This document shows positions 38,091-53,000 of a DNA stretch of 64,000 bases, piece by piece; position 1 is the first letter of the stretch, and the number at the start of each line of letters is the position of its first letter. The DNA lies in contig NC_135779.1 of assembly GCF_028453695.1 (NCBI RefSeq), forward strand, positions 3,906,001-3,970,000. Direction: 5' to 3'. Made by a program: the position numbers and the translations under genes. The notes under the pieces were generated by a model. That model was not told the origin of the DNA, made no database searches, and was given only the letters and a program-made list of their open reading frames with translations. Source of the DNA: Augochlora pura (lineage: Eukaryota; Arthropoda; Insecta; Hymenoptera; Halictidae).

Positions 38091-41000
38091 TCACTTCGGC
38101 ACGCGGTAGTAACGGAGAACCAGGTAGCCGAGGGTGCGGAATATCACCAGGAACGCGAGCAGAACGGCCGTGTTCGCCCAGAGAGGAAGACCGGAACCCC
38201 TGCCCCCTTGGCTCTCCAAGATGGCCGACACCGGGATCGTGGTGGCGTTCCTGCACTCCGGAAACTTGCTTGGCTGCGAGCATCTGTCGTTGGACAAACG
38301 AGACGGTCAATCGGGCACGTGGACAACGAGCGCGCGGTGCTCTCGGCGATCTCACGATTGCTATGATAGCGTGGCTCTCGGCGTCGGGTCCGATCGGAAA
38401 ACCATGGGAGAGCGACCCCGTAATTTCGGATTCGTCTGATCGAGTCGCGCGAACCTCGGCTAAACCGATTAACGGCGTCGAACCTTCGCGCGATCCCGCG
38501 CGGTTCCGTTCGGACAGTTTCGAGAGGTCGATAGCGCACTGAATAATGCATGGAGCCTGTCGCGGTCCGGGTTCATCCACTATTTAAACGGGGCGCTCTC
38601 TCCTCTCGCGCAATTAGCCGGGCGCGCATTTTTATTCAATTAGCCCGATCAGCCTCCGGAGAATTGAATTCCGTTCGATCCGGACAGTTTCCGATATCGC
38701 CGTATGCAAATTTCAACGATCCGAAAACTCGCTCGCTCTCGCTTCGGGTTACCGTCTACTCCCAGTTAATCGATCGTTTTCCATCGTTTTCGATCGTTAT
38801 TCGATCGTCCAGCGAGCGAACCGCGGGAAATGTTTACCGGTTCACTTTCGTTTCGAGATCGTTAACTAGGAGAGCGTATGTCCGGGACGTCGGAACCCGG
38901 CTAAATATAGTTATCCGGCATCTTCGTAGTCCGGTTAATCGTTTAACCGTCCGCGACCAAGTTCGCGGTTTTTAACGAAAATCCCGAGACACGCGAGAAC
39001 GATACGGATCGGATCGTGAAAGTCCGGCCGCGGTTGTTCGGATCGGTAGAACGACCGTTTCGACCGATTAGCAGGTTCCGAGTATCAAAAGTTTCTTTCT
39101 GGTTTTCGGGGATGTAATAGAGCGGCGCACGCGAGACACGGCGCGCGCATAGATTGGCATCGGTTATGGTTAATCTACTTACGTGATCGGCTCGCCGACG
39201 CCGAATTCCAGGATTTGCATGTTCTGATAGGCGTAGTGCACCATGCTCGCGTATCTGGCCCACGCGAGCCACGGCGGAACCGCTGTCGCCAAATAGCCGC
39301 CGAGTAGCTGTGTGGCGAGCGTGTACAGCGCTGACGCTGTTATGCTCACCTGCAGGTCCAGGCAGCAGGCGCCGACGAAGAATCCCACGCTCTGCGAACA
39401 AGACCGTCCGTTTCCCTTTTTAATCCGCCGGTACAAACGCGGCGCGATCGGCCATTTTTCCCGGAATCGAGAACTTTCGATTAACGGAACCGCGACGTCG
39501 ACTTCTGAGTCGAAAGGTCTGGCAAAAGTCGATTCTTAAAAATTTAACGTAGCTCATAAATATCAAATATCTACCGTATAACGTAGTTAAATGTAAGAAG
39601 AGCAATATGTTAACTTCCATTTTTCAATTATATTTTTATAAAGCGGAGTCCTTCGTTGAAAGTTTGGAAATTTTGTTTCAAGCAATTTCTGAAATATTTT
39701 CAGACGATTTACTATATTTTAAAAGAATATAAAGTTAAACATCGTGTTTTATAATTATTTGGATTATTTAAATAATGTTAAATATTTGATAAATATCTAG
39801 AATTTATACATTATTACACGGTCTACTACAAGGGTGGATTTTACTTCCTCAACACCCGTTTAATTAAAAGCGGTAAACTTACTAAAAAAAAAATAGAAGA
39901 TTCGAGCTTTGAAATATTTAATTTCTCATCAAACTGTACAAATAGTGGAAAACTAATAGCAGTACGAATATTGAAAGATATATTAGATGAAGCGTGTCCG
40001 GCTTTCCGGGTCAAGCGCCTCACCGTGCGTCGCGTCGTCGTTTTTCATCGCTTTTCATTTTACTGACACGTTCGATTTAGCGCTTTTCGTCACGCTAATC
40101 CTGTCCCGCTTTTATTTTCCATATTCTAGATACCAGAGGACCAAATCATATTACCCAAATATTATATTACTGAAATTACATCACTATTTAACTAATTTCC
40201 AAGCAACTTAAAAATCGCGTGCAAAATTCTTCTCCGGCGATCGAATTGTACCGAATTTTCGATGCCATTTCCGGACGACGGTTCGCCTCGATAAACTAGC
40301 TCGCGGGATAGACGTTAACGGGAATGACTAAATGGGCGACGGTCGCGTTCGCGAGGGCCGTTAACGGGCTCCGTCGCGACCCTCCGGTTCGTCGACGCTT
40401 TCGAACCGATCCCGCCGCGTTTGGCGACAGTGCACGGCGTTGTCTTGTGAAACACGCGAGAGTTATTCATTCCCGTCAATAGGCAGGTAGGTGGTTTTGA
40501 AAGTAAATCGCGACCGCCTTTCATGCAGCAATGACTTACTGTTTGACCGTAGGTGGACAGTGTCCGAGGGCCGGAGACGGAAGAGAGAAGGTGAAGGGAA
40601 AAAGACGGAGAAAGATCGGACAAGCGAAACGGGAGTACCGAATTCTGCCGATTAATAATAATAATTTCGCCACCGGCGAGACACGAAGCTTTTTTGCTGG
40701 AAAAAGATTTTTCAACTTCTTCGATCAAACGAGTTCGAAGGAAACAATTTTTGGTGAAAACAATTGAAGGGAACCTCTGTCACAGGAACGGCGCGTTTCT
40801 GCGTTTATTTAGGGTGCGCGAGGCGAAATGAATTTTCGCGAACGAAAAGGACAATGCGGATTCGACGGGACGGCCGGGGGAAAAAACTTTCACTTCCGCC
40901 GCATCGGGTCGAAAGCGGTGAAACCGGAGGATATAAAGCTGGCCGTGTTCACGGAGGCATGTCGATTAACGCGCGCAGTCGTAAACGCGCGGACGGGCCG

Positions 41001-44000
41001 CGCTCGCGGAGATCCATCTTATCCGAAACAAAGACGTTAGGGAACTATTATTGGCTGCGTTTCACCGACTAGAAGCAGTTTTGCTTAATTTTATTGCGAG
41101 AGGAAGTCGTAAAGGTCTACGCGTGCAGTTCCACGCGAATAATCAGTGTCCTGGATCCGCTGGGAACGTTGACTCCGTCGAACGATCGTGCGCGCGCCGC
41201 GATGCGCTCGGACCGCTTAAACTTTACTTTAAGGGTCCAGAGATTTTTCCGAGTTTTACAAGTATTCGTATAAATTTTATCGAGAGAAGACGAAAAATTC
41301 AAGTTCGAAGGCGCGGAGATCTTTTGTTCAAAAGTTACACGCGTTTAAAATTGACGCAGATCAACCCTAACCCCTAAAGATAAGCCGTGCTTATATATCG
41401 ATACTTATGCCGCCATCTAGCGGATTTTCTGAGCAGTTTTTTTTATATCTGTTCTATTATAAAGTAGCCATTTATGGGAAGCTCGAAGTTCGTCAACTTT
41501 AAACGCGTATAACTTTTGTACCAATGATTTCTGCGCCTTGGAACTTGAATCTTTCGTTTTCTTTCAACAAAATCTGTGGAAATACATAAAAAAAGAAATA
41601 AAAATCTCTGGACCCTTAAAGTAAATTTAAGCCCTCGAATCAACTTAAACACGCTCAAATCAGTAGACTGAACTCTTAAGCTCATTTCAATGTCTATAGC
41701 AAAGAATTTAAAGAACTCACGATCGATGTTTATTAGTTAAACATTGCTGCGAGTCAGAAGTGGCTACGCAGGCCCAGAAATTGCCCGGTTAACCGTTCTA
41801 CGTCGTTGATCGTTCTCGCAGTAAGAATGAACAAAAATCGGCTTACCTGCGCGACAACGGTGTTCAGCAAAAGGAACGCCAGCAGGGTGACGAAAACTGC
41901 CGGACTGTGGAAGCCCAACATCGGGTAACTAATGACATGGTAGACCGCGGGCAGGGTAATCGTAAGCGGTAGCTCGCCGACCATTTTCGCCAGGTAATAG
42001 GCCGAGAGCCGATACGATCCCGACAATCGCTCCTTGTTGATTACCTCGCGTTCAGGAGGAACTGGAACCAGAAGTCGACCGTGTCACTTTTAAACGACAC
42101 TGAAAATTGAGCTCGTGTCGGGTTTAATAACATCCCCTCGGCGTTTATTCATCCCGTTTCAGTTCGCTCTATTCGCGCCCTTTATTAAGTCCTCGATTTT
42201 TCGCTCGTTACTTCATTACCTAGAGACTAGCAGCTGTTACCGGAACGTGGACGGATTGCAAAAGGCTTTTCGTTCGTTGATGTACTGTTCTTTCTTACAA
42301 AGGTAACAGTTTGAATATTTCACATATAAATAATCATTAATGTGTGGATGTTAGGCGGTTTAATTTTGAAATGAATTTAGGAACGTCGATGTGTTAATTT
42401 CAGTTTCTTAAAATTATTAAAGGAATAGTTTCTAATTAGAGCAACGTTAATTGCAATTGATACGCATACAATTTTTATTTTTAAAAAACTTTATTTATAT
42501 ATTTCTATGTATTCTTTTCTAAAAACAGTTCTTCGATTTCGTCGATATATGTAAATTTATCCTCATGTGCTGCGATCAATTCCATCAAATGTGTTAATCA
42601 GCACTTTTCTTTCTTAATCATTTCCTTGATAGAACAATATTCTTTTCTTGTATATTTCTCATATGCTTGTGTACTTTTTTAAATTATTTTTAACTTACTC
42701 CTGTTCGATAATAGAGGAACAAAATCTTGTGTCGATTTATTAGAAATTATTATTCTGTATCATGCGATGTTATTTTTATCTATATCATACACTATCTATC
42801 ATCGATTTTATTACACGTTACTTAGTCGTCCCATATTATCCATAAAATCTTCTTCCGAATCATTACACCAGAGTTCGGTACGATCTATGTTAACGATTGC
42901 GCAACCCTTTCAGCTCCTTATCTATCCAGAGGTATCGCGAGGATGCTCCGTTCGAAAACGGGCCTGTCCCCCGAAAAGTTATCGAAGTGAAAGGATCGAA
43001 AGAAAGGACGCCTAAACTCTTGTTTCAAAGCTGCGGGAGAACCGTGGCCGGGTCTATTCGAGTCCGACGCGTACCGTCTCTCGTTTTCTTACGGGGGATA
43101 AGTGACGGCCACTGTAAAACGTCGAAGGTAGCGAGCGGCTAGTCCGCCAGCGGCGAACTTCTATGCCTAAGTTATGCGACTCCTAAAATAGTCGGGGAGG
43201 CGAACGGCCATTAACTTTTCCTGTTTTATCGTTTACTGCCCTTTGTTCGAGGCGATCTGTCACCTCTATCCGGCCCGGCTACTCTCCTCTCTCGACCGTG
43301 TCTGTGTCTCTGTGTGTGTGTGTGTGTCTACCTTCGGCTCGTCCGTCCCGTCCGTTTCGTTTCGTTTTCCTCCGCCGATACCGATCTTTATCGGAGACCC
43401 CTCTTGCTCTCATTGGTCATATCACTGCTTATTTATCGTGCCGGATCTTCCCCATCTGCCTTCTGATATTTATCGCCGCGCTCGGCTCGCCTCTAAAATT
43501 CCCTCGTCGCGTCTGCTCCGCCTCGGCTGTTGTATTTTTAACGCGAAACCAATTGTTATGTAACACCCGTGGTTAGTACATGTTGATCGATTTTCATTCA
43601 AATTTCGAAAGTCGTTTTCTTTTTTTTTGGTATAATGAGTAGTTTTAATGTTGGTTGGATTTTTAGGAAACGAAAGAATTGAACCAGTGTTTAATACTAT
43701 CGTAGTATATGTTCGAAATTATTACTTTTATAATATTTAAAAATTACTGGGTTAAATAAATTAAATAAATCAAATAAATTAGATAAAGTAGATAAATCGA
43801 ATAAATTAAATAAAGTAGACAAATCAAATAAAATAAATAAACGGCTGAAATGATTAATTTTACCTTTCTAGCTTCGGTATCATTAATTAAATTACTTTGG
43901 TTTTGGCCGAATCTTTCTAGTGAATTTTCGAAACTTGTGTCAACGGAAACATTTTATCGTCGACGAACAAGAGCGTTGTACATGTGAAGTTTCCAAGACG

Positions 44001-47000
44001 AACCCGTTTTCTAGGGGCTCGTCGAATCTACGCCGATTATGCTGAAAATCGATGTCCGATTCGGCGGGCGGCTCGGGAATCTGCGATCCGCCGAGTGGCT
44101 TCACAGTCTGATTCCCCGTCAGAAATTCGTCACGCTCGTTTTGCACGGTCGTCGTCGACAAAAGGGCCACCAATTACCGGGCGCGAGCGACGTCGCGCAG
44201 TGGGTCACGGCGCGACCTACATACTAACATTCTTGATTGACCGTTCCTTCAGGTCCTTTGCAAATCTTGGCAATAAAAAAAAACGGGCATCGTTGAATAG
44301 CCGATTCAGCGCGTCACGCCGTTTGTGGCTCAATTAACCAATCTACTTTCATCTGGTTCTCGGTTGGTTTGTTGCGCAACGAGCCCGCCACCTGACAACG
44401 AGAACCCGTGTTTTGCATCCCACTGCGTGCGCGCCGGCCTACGTTGTTTGTTGTTCGCGCGAACCGTGTCTAATTGCCCCGAACGAGCCATTAGGCGTCG
44501 GACATTTTCTTGGCGGCTCCGTTTTTCGGACGGATCGAGCTCCGCGCAGCGAAACCGCCGACCGAGAGATGGCGACGCGCCCTTTTTTAATCGAAAGTGA
44601 CGCGATTGTTATATCCTCTATAGCTAGACTGTGTTTTGTATCTGTATGGATATTTATTTATATCGATGATACTATTGCCGGACAAGCGAATCATTGTACA
44701 GCCCAACATTGTACTGTCTAAACAGGATTTTTAGAATTTCGATCCTTCTTCTAGCTCAACTACCCCTTTTATGTCAAGCAGTTGGGTGCTTCGTCTCATC
44801 GACTCGCAACGTTCACTTTTAATTTATTGTTCCTTATCTAAAATCATTTCTCTTTGTAAATGAATAAATACTGTCATCCTAATCTGCCTAATTTAAACAT
44901 AAAATGCCCATTTCGATTTAATTAAAAATGGCGGAGCTGTCGCGTTTCAACCAAGCGAACAGATTCCATTTTTGACCTTACCGAGCACAATAGCAAATGT
45001 CACTGGTAAATGCCAGCATGATACAGTTTTGGGGAATGGCAGATAGGACGACTTACAACTGGAGAGTGTGCCGAAGTGTGCGAACAGCATCCAGTACGTG
45101 GTGCTGAAGAACATCCAGCCTTGGATGTCGTGGAGGGCCGCCTCGGTTCTGGGAAGCCTCAGCCAGAGCAGGCCGGCCAGCAAACCGAGGGCTATCGTTT
45201 GCAGCCAATTCAGACGAGACAGCATCCGTGGCCGTGCTTCTTGAAAGTTTCGTTCTGATAATACCTGGAATCACGGAACATTAATTTTCTCTCAATCTCG
45301 ATCGCGACAATGTTCGCGTACGGAGTTGCATGTTCTCTGCGGCAAGAAACGCGTTCGTTGAAAAGGATTGTACAAGGTGTTTTAAAAATTACTTGTAATA
45401 GGAAAATGACGGGTTTCTGAGGTCATTTGGAGAAATTTCTTCCTTAGCAGGAATTTAATCCGTGGCTTCGTTTAAGAGTTATTGAATGAAAAACAGTGAC
45501 CAATGAGACGCGAGCTCTGCTGGCGCGGGGAAGTCGAGCCAATGAGCGGAACTGGGTATCTTCCACTGGAGTGGCTAGCAGCAGACGAGCTCGCGCCTTA
45601 TTGGTCACTGTTTTTCGTTAATAACTCATGAACGATGCGTCGGAGAAAATTGCTGTAAAGGAGAAAGTTATTTAAAATGACTTCAGGGACACCATCGTTT
45701 TGGTTAAAGGCGACTTTTGGGATATCCTATAGAATACTCCAACGCTTCAGCGAAACTGCGAATTAAAATTAAAAACTAGAATTAAAAAAGGGAACGCCTG
45801 GAAGAAAGCGTGGACCGCGTAGTCGCTCGATATCGAATTCCCGTCAAGTTCGTAGCCAGGTTTAATTGTATCGTATCAGAGTTAATTAACACGTTCGCCG
45901 TCGTAATATCACGCGACCTCTTATAACCCAGAGTCTGGTTACCGGTGACGTAATCCTGCATGATTAGGAGCGAGCGCAACGAAATTGGCTCTTATATATC
46001 TGCCGAGCCGATGAATATTTAAATCTGGAAATCGATCGATCGGATTCTAGGAGAACGTAACATTGAAGCCGATTCAAACCTTGTAGAATTGCCAGCCGAT
46101 TACCATTCGTGTCTCGTTAAGTCTGCCGGCGGCGGCCAGTTTTTGGTACGATCGCCGGCATCGAACGGAACGACCGGGGCGAAAGCGTCGCGATCCACGA
46201 GGGCCGGTCCCCGTTCGATTAATTAATCTCGTTAGGCGGCCTATATTAAGATGGCGCTTGATCAGCGGCGACACACGAGCGCGTTGCTAATTGCACGCTC
46301 ATAATGATAGAAATGCTGCCCCCGTGCCGCGACAATGTCACAATTGCAAGGTTGCCCGCTACACCTCTTTGGCGCAGCTCAATTATATCAGGCGGCCGTG
46401 AGGAAATAGAACGCAAAGTTTCACAATGCTGGCTTTCGAAGGCCTCTTTAAATTACAACTATATACGCGCGTCATTTAACCGTGAAGAACGGAGAGGAAG
46501 AACTTGACATCGTTAATTACTCAATTACCGGCGACGATCCGATGGATCCATCGATCCGGGACTACGAAGCCAGTCGAACGTGCCCGGCGATGCTAATCTC
46601 GGGTCGGAAACCGAGACGCGTCTTCCGGTTGGTCCACCATTGCAAAAGAATCTATGCTATTCCTCGAAAATCGAGCGACTTTGTTTCAATTTTCGCGAAC
46701 CATTGGGCGCCGCCATATTGGATACGCGACGCTCGATTTTTGTCATCCATCCAAAGTCGTTAGAATTATTTAATAATTGATTGCTTTCATTTACGGAACA
46801 CCTAGACACTTAAAAAATAATAACGCGCTCCGAAACTTAGTATTTTTTATGACCGCTGTTGTCCTTCATTCGACGATTATGTCAGATATCAGAGAGGTGT
46901 TTTTCGATTCTTCCGCTCTTATGCTAATGGTAAGGTTTACAAAATCTGCTACTAATTTATCAACTTCGATTTTGATCAGTATCTTAAATTATACAGCATC

Positions 47001-50000
47001 TTAAATTTTTATATTTTACATACATTATTTTCTTTTTATCTTTTTTCTTGCTTGAATACTTTTAAACGTATGCTGTATATGTAAATACTTTCTTATATCG
47101 TATACTAAAGAGCATCAACCAGTTGACTAAACTATTATTATTACTGTTATTATCATTATTATTGTTATTACCAGCGATCAATAAATCGTCTCAAAAAACT
47201 AACCAAAGCCATCCTTTACCATCTAAAAGAGTAGCAGACTTTTCTACAGAAGCTTTCGTAACTTCGGACTTCGAATTTCGTCCCACGAGCGAAAGGAATT
47301 CTAAGACGTCGTCGTCGCGACACCTTCAAGTCGTCAAAACGACGGCGATGCCGAAGGAAAAATAGTTTCCGCGGGATCGGTGCCCCGAATCGAAGAAAGA
47401 AAATCGGTCTGTCGTCCGGCGAGAAAGAGGGCCGCGCGAACCGCGCGGAGAGGAGAACTAGGTCGCGTTTACACGATTCGCCATATCCGGATAATTACTG
47501 CGACACCGGTACGCTCGTTCGTTGGAAATACGAATGCGCCATGCCGCTCGCGTCTCACTTTTCCACGGCGGAATCGTTTTTCGCGAAAGAACAAAAAAAG
47601 AAAATTCACGCGTCGATCGATCGACGCGGAAAGTGTTTCGCCGTTTTCCGTATACGCGGCGGCGGCGGCGGCGGCGGCGTCTCGCCTTGTTACGAGGCGC
47701 TGTGAAAATCCCTCGATCATTTAACCGAGAGCCTCGATGGCTGCTGAATTTTCCGTCAGGTCAACCAACGTTCGGAGCATCGACCGTATCATTATTTTAA
47801 TCCAATTGTTCTACGCATTACGGTTCTCGCGGTGATATGCATTTAACCCCTTGCCATACTTTAACGAGCCTAACTCGTCACGGAGGTTTCTGGTAAGAAC
47901 CTGTTCGGTATGACTGTTAGTTCGTTGGTTGAAGTTGGTATGAAATTTTGTTCTATAGTCGACAATTTTGTCTTTGGTTTTTCCTACCTAAATCTGATGT
48001 TAAAGGCTTTAATATTAAATTCTAATAAAATGTAACGTAAAAATTTAATTATCGATTTCTGATAATTATTGTATATAGTGTACAAAATTATAGACTGCTG
48101 TATAAGCCTCGCACGGATCAAGGCAATGATAATAAATAAATAAATCAATAAATAAATATTCAAGTATTCAAGTTAAGAAATTATTGCGATCGGAACACTT
48201 TTAGACCGTCATAACTATAAAGAAAACGATCCGGCAAGGTTGTAAGAAATTATCCGGAATATTCGTAACTGTTCAGAATTGTTCAGAATTTATTTTATCT
48301 GCTTCGAAATATTTTTTAAAGGGGTATACGTAATGAAACGGGGCCGTGTAAAAAGCACGAGTCGGGTGGACACTCATAGGTCCATTTACAACAACGAGAT
48401 TATTGCGAAGCGGCGGAGTGGTTTCTCGAAATTGAAATTAATACGAGGAGCGATAAACGACGAGTCGTCTAGAGCATTGCACTCTCGTGATTTTTAATTC
48501 GATCCGATTAATCCCCCGTGCGGGAGCATCGCCGGGCCGGCGCGCGGCGGATGAGGAAATTGCTTAATCAAATTTTCAAACGGGTTGGAAATTGCGACCG
48601 CCCGGGCCCCGATTGTCCGCGGGTCGTACGGAAATTACGTTCTTACAAAAGGGAGGCCCCCCTCCCTCCCTCCCTACCTACCTACCGCGAAACAGAGCGC
48701 AGCACCTCAGACGGAACGAACCTGGCGAGAGCCAACCGTGTCGCACCGCCTTGAAAGTTATCTGGAATGCATTACCGTGTCTCAGATAAACGTCGAGCGT
48801 TAATACGAATTTAATGCGAGCATTAAACTTGAATCCTGATGTCATTTCCATTTCCCCGCGGTATTATCCGCTCCCGCATACCAGACCACTCATCTAAATT
48901 TTGCATATTACCGTTTGCATGCTCTATTAATCCTGCACGCAATCGAACTTTTCGATCTCGCCTTCGGCCGGCTTCCAATGCTCCTTGACTGCGACCGTCG
49001 CGAGGAAAACTCAACATGGCCGACGCGAGAATTTCCGTCGGTCTACCAATCCGTCCGAATCTTGATCCCGATTCTTCACCGTAGAAAGAAAAAATACTCG
49101 ACCAGCGAATCGAAAGGCTTCTAAAATCCGACGTTCTCTGCGTAACAATTCAAGATGGCGGACGAGGTAAAAATTTCAGTGCCACAACGCGACGATTCCT
49201 CCAATAAGAAATTTCCCATTGGTCGATGCAATCGATGCTTGAAGTCTACGTATTTGTGATTCTTTAGACCAGCTCGAAGAATCGTCGTTCAGAGATTCAA
49301 GATGGAGGACAACATGGGAATAGCAGATTTCAGTTCCGAGCAATTTCTTAGCGAAGAAAGACCACCGTCGCAGATTGGCTGATACTCTCTGTAGATCTTC
49401 CATCGAAAAGAATGGGAGATCCGTGGTCTGCAACCTTTCTACCGACTCCGGATTGCTTCCGGCGCAAGTGCACGAGATGGCGGACGCCGCGGATCGAACA
49501 TGCTCGTCCGTAGAATATATCGTATTTATGATTTCCCCGGACGAAATTATGCGGTTACAGGGTCGGCGGAGACAGGAGACAGAAAGAACAATATTTCCGT
49601 TTTTAGTGTCGTTGCTCAGACGAAGGACCGAGATTGGAGGCTGCGGCTCTATTTCACGGAATACGAACGTCGTTTCCTGCGGACCGCGATTGACAAAATC
49701 TTCGTGCTTGCTGCTTCAGAAAATATTTCGTGTTTTGGCGAACCGATTCTGTTATTCGATTGCTCGACGAGACGTGGTCACCTGTTCGCGGGAAATAACG
49801 GACCGTTCCGGGACGGCCATCTTCCTCCGCGTTATTTTTCCAATCGATCGAGCGCCCGAGGAGTGGACAGGCATAGGAACCCTAACATCTTTCCGCGCTG
49901 TATAAACTCCGGCCGAGTGTTTGCACGGCAAATATTGTTGGAACGTACGTCGGGGGTAGGATCGTTCCTGAAGGCTCGTCCTCGACAAATGTCGATCGCG

Positions 50001-53000
50001 AAGAATTCAAGTCTGCTACGGGTCTTGGAACTATGGAACAAATTGACTCGCGATCCGACGCGCAATGGAAATCGGAAAAGTGTACACGCTGCGGCCGGAG
50101 CGACAGCGACCGTACGCTTACTACATCCGCTCGTTCTGCATTCATAATTAATTTACGGTATTAACGTACAATTACCGGCGCGCGTAACCTTAAGAAAGTG
50201 TAATGGATTTCGATTATTGTGCGCGAACCGCGGACACGTTTATGCTAAGTCGCCTCTCCGCAGATTCCTGGCTATGAAATGCGGTCTTGCAACTCTTTCT
50301 GTGCCGATCGGCTCTGAGGCCGGCCTCGTGATTGTTTGTAAATAGAAGTTTCCCTGTAATAACTGGCCGGCGACGGATCGTGCAACTCACTTTGAATTGC
50401 GACCAGAAACTGGTGGGCCACTGCCAGGCGTAATCCTCGTCGGCGGAACTGGCGCTGCTGCTGGTATGGCTTTGCGTGTCCAGCCAGAGAGTGCGGCCCT
50501 CGTCTTCTTTCACTGAAATTCGTTCGTTCGATCAGCAACGGTCTATATTCGAAAATGCATCGACCTCTTGCAGTATAACCAGTCAAACTCGTGTTGAATA
50601 CCTCGTATATAATGTACTAAATATTAACGAAATATTAACAATATAATTTTCTCATAAACCTATTTTAAGACTCTAGCAAATTGTATTGCCAAGGGTAAAA
50701 GAATCGAAGAAGATCAACACTCATTAAACGAATATTTGATATGCGTTTGTACTTTCTCTATAACTTAATTTTTCTGATCAATATTAATGGTAAGAAATAG
50801 AATTTAACATTATAAATTTCAGACACGTGAAACATTATATCTAGTAATTATTACCAGCATATCTTCCAAAATATAATTTCAACTAATAATTCTCTACACC
50901 ATAACTTGAATAATTATCTTCAATATATGCTTTTCTATTTTTTATAACGTGAAATTAATCTTGAAATATTATATCATACAAATAACAATGTTTAATTAAT
51001 TACTTCCAATACTTTTATATATATATTTTTGTTCAAGTCTAATCTGTAGGACGGTATCTCGTCGAGATAATTGAAAGGACGCGAAGGAAAAAACAGAGTC
51101 GAGAACGGCGTCAAGAGAATGTTTGTTTCCGCGGACAGCGTGAATTATGAAGCTCGGCGGGTTTGGTCGCGAGGTACGCGCAAAGTTAATACCATTGTGG
51201 CTGATGTGGTGCTCGTGATAATGGATGAGATGGTCGCAGAGCGGATGCTGGCTGGGATTATATTCCGTGCGAAGTTCCGGCGGGCAGTCCGGTCCCTGTC
51301 TCGCGTTCCTCGCCGCGGCCACGATCCGTTCCCGAACCTCCTCCGGCCCCTTTATTTGCTCCACTGAAACAATGGGGTTGCAAAAATATTTCACTCTGCC
51401 GGCCAGCCACGTTTAATCATCCACGACCCTCACGGCTATCAGATTTTTCCATAGAAATACTTCCAACCAGCGTGGAACCTTTATTCGTTCAATTTCGCCA
51501 ATTACTTTGGTCGATTTTTGTATGTCTTGAGATACGCTTAACCCTCGACGACTTTCGCGAATTAGATTGCTATCTCGTATTTGTATTTATAACATTGACG
51601 TTACCGATACTTTATAAAAGTATAATGTAACTTTGACACTACCGATATTTTATAAAAGCATAATATAACTTTGACCCTACCGATACTTTATAAAAGTATG
51701 ATATAATTTTGACACTATCGGTACTTTTTAAATAAAATATATAATTATAAAAAGTTGTGTAATAAATATTATATTATACTTTGAATTTATTTATGTAGTA
51801 CCTTGAGGGTTAAACGAGGAATCGTACGATTATCTCCTTCAATTTTATAAGACGCTTTGCTCGTTTTTGATCATCGAGAACATTTTCGTGGCAAAGTGAT
51901 CAATCTTTAAGCTATTAATAGTAAACCTATCAATCACTAAAAGTAATTGGCGTGTGTTGCGTCTAACGATGACAAGATTGGCTATATTTAGATGTCTTTC
52001 ACTATTTTAAGATATTGCTTGAATCAATTTTAAAAGAGTCCTTACAATTTTAATATATATAAAATGAAAAAGTGTGCAAACGATTATTTTTTGACTGTCT
52101 CGGTAGACTTAGAATTAACCCTTTGCAATCGCATTAAGTTTATACATGAAATAATAATACATAATATCTAAGTTTAAGTAGGAAAAAAAAATAAATAAAA
52201 CTTATAAATTTTTTTTGAAGTTGAGATATATGTAACACGATAATGTTTTAATTTTATCTAAAAATAAAAGAAATAAATAGCTACGGTGGTCGAGAGTTGA
52301 CTTAAAACTGCAAACGATTAAAAGGTGTCCGAATGTTTTGTTCAACTGCTTAACCATTTGCCAAAAATGCTTTATCCATCGTCTCGACTCGGCTCCGCGC
52401 GTTATATCCGTCGAATGATGATCAGCTTACGTATAAAGTCGGCCGGGTTGTAATGCGGCAGCAACGTCAGCCCTATCGTGGAGAAAAACCTGCCGATATT
52501 CGAGGTCTGACCGTAGTACGCCACCTGTCCCCGGCTCAGCAGAAGCAGCTTGTTGAAGCTGTGGAACATCCTGGAACTAGGCTGGTGCACCGTCACCACG
52601 ATGCTCTTGCCCTCTTGCTCCGCGTATTTCTTCAGTCGTGAAATCAACGCCTGTGCTGAATGCGAGTCCAGCCCGCTGGTCGGCTCCTGGGGGACGACAG
52701 CATACAAATTAATCTCATTTCGCTAGCAGACCATGCCACGAATAACTGAATATCCGCCGACAATGAGGACAGAATCCCTCGTGCTTCGAGGCATTCTCGA
52801 TTCTTCGCGGTGCCGGGTCGCAGGTGCGCGCGATGCGAACTTCATCGAGCGAATTTTGATACTCGTGGCAGACGACCGTTTTTCCGAGACACGCCAGAAT
52901 CCCGAGCGTGCACCGTTGAACATTCTGGTGCCGCGCCAGTGACAATAAAAGTACAAAATCGGAACAGCTTGTTTCACGATTGATAAAATTAGAGACGACA

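Larger units (their letters stand above)
45265..50390 (-). other. ABCG intron with AAGATGGCG motifs
   Basis: Intron of about 5.1 kb. No coding exon of another gene is supported. It holds two mobile elements listed separately, a GGC run near 47658-47678 and a cluster of YY1/Pho-like AAGATGGCGG motifs (described in findings). Confidence 0.5.
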
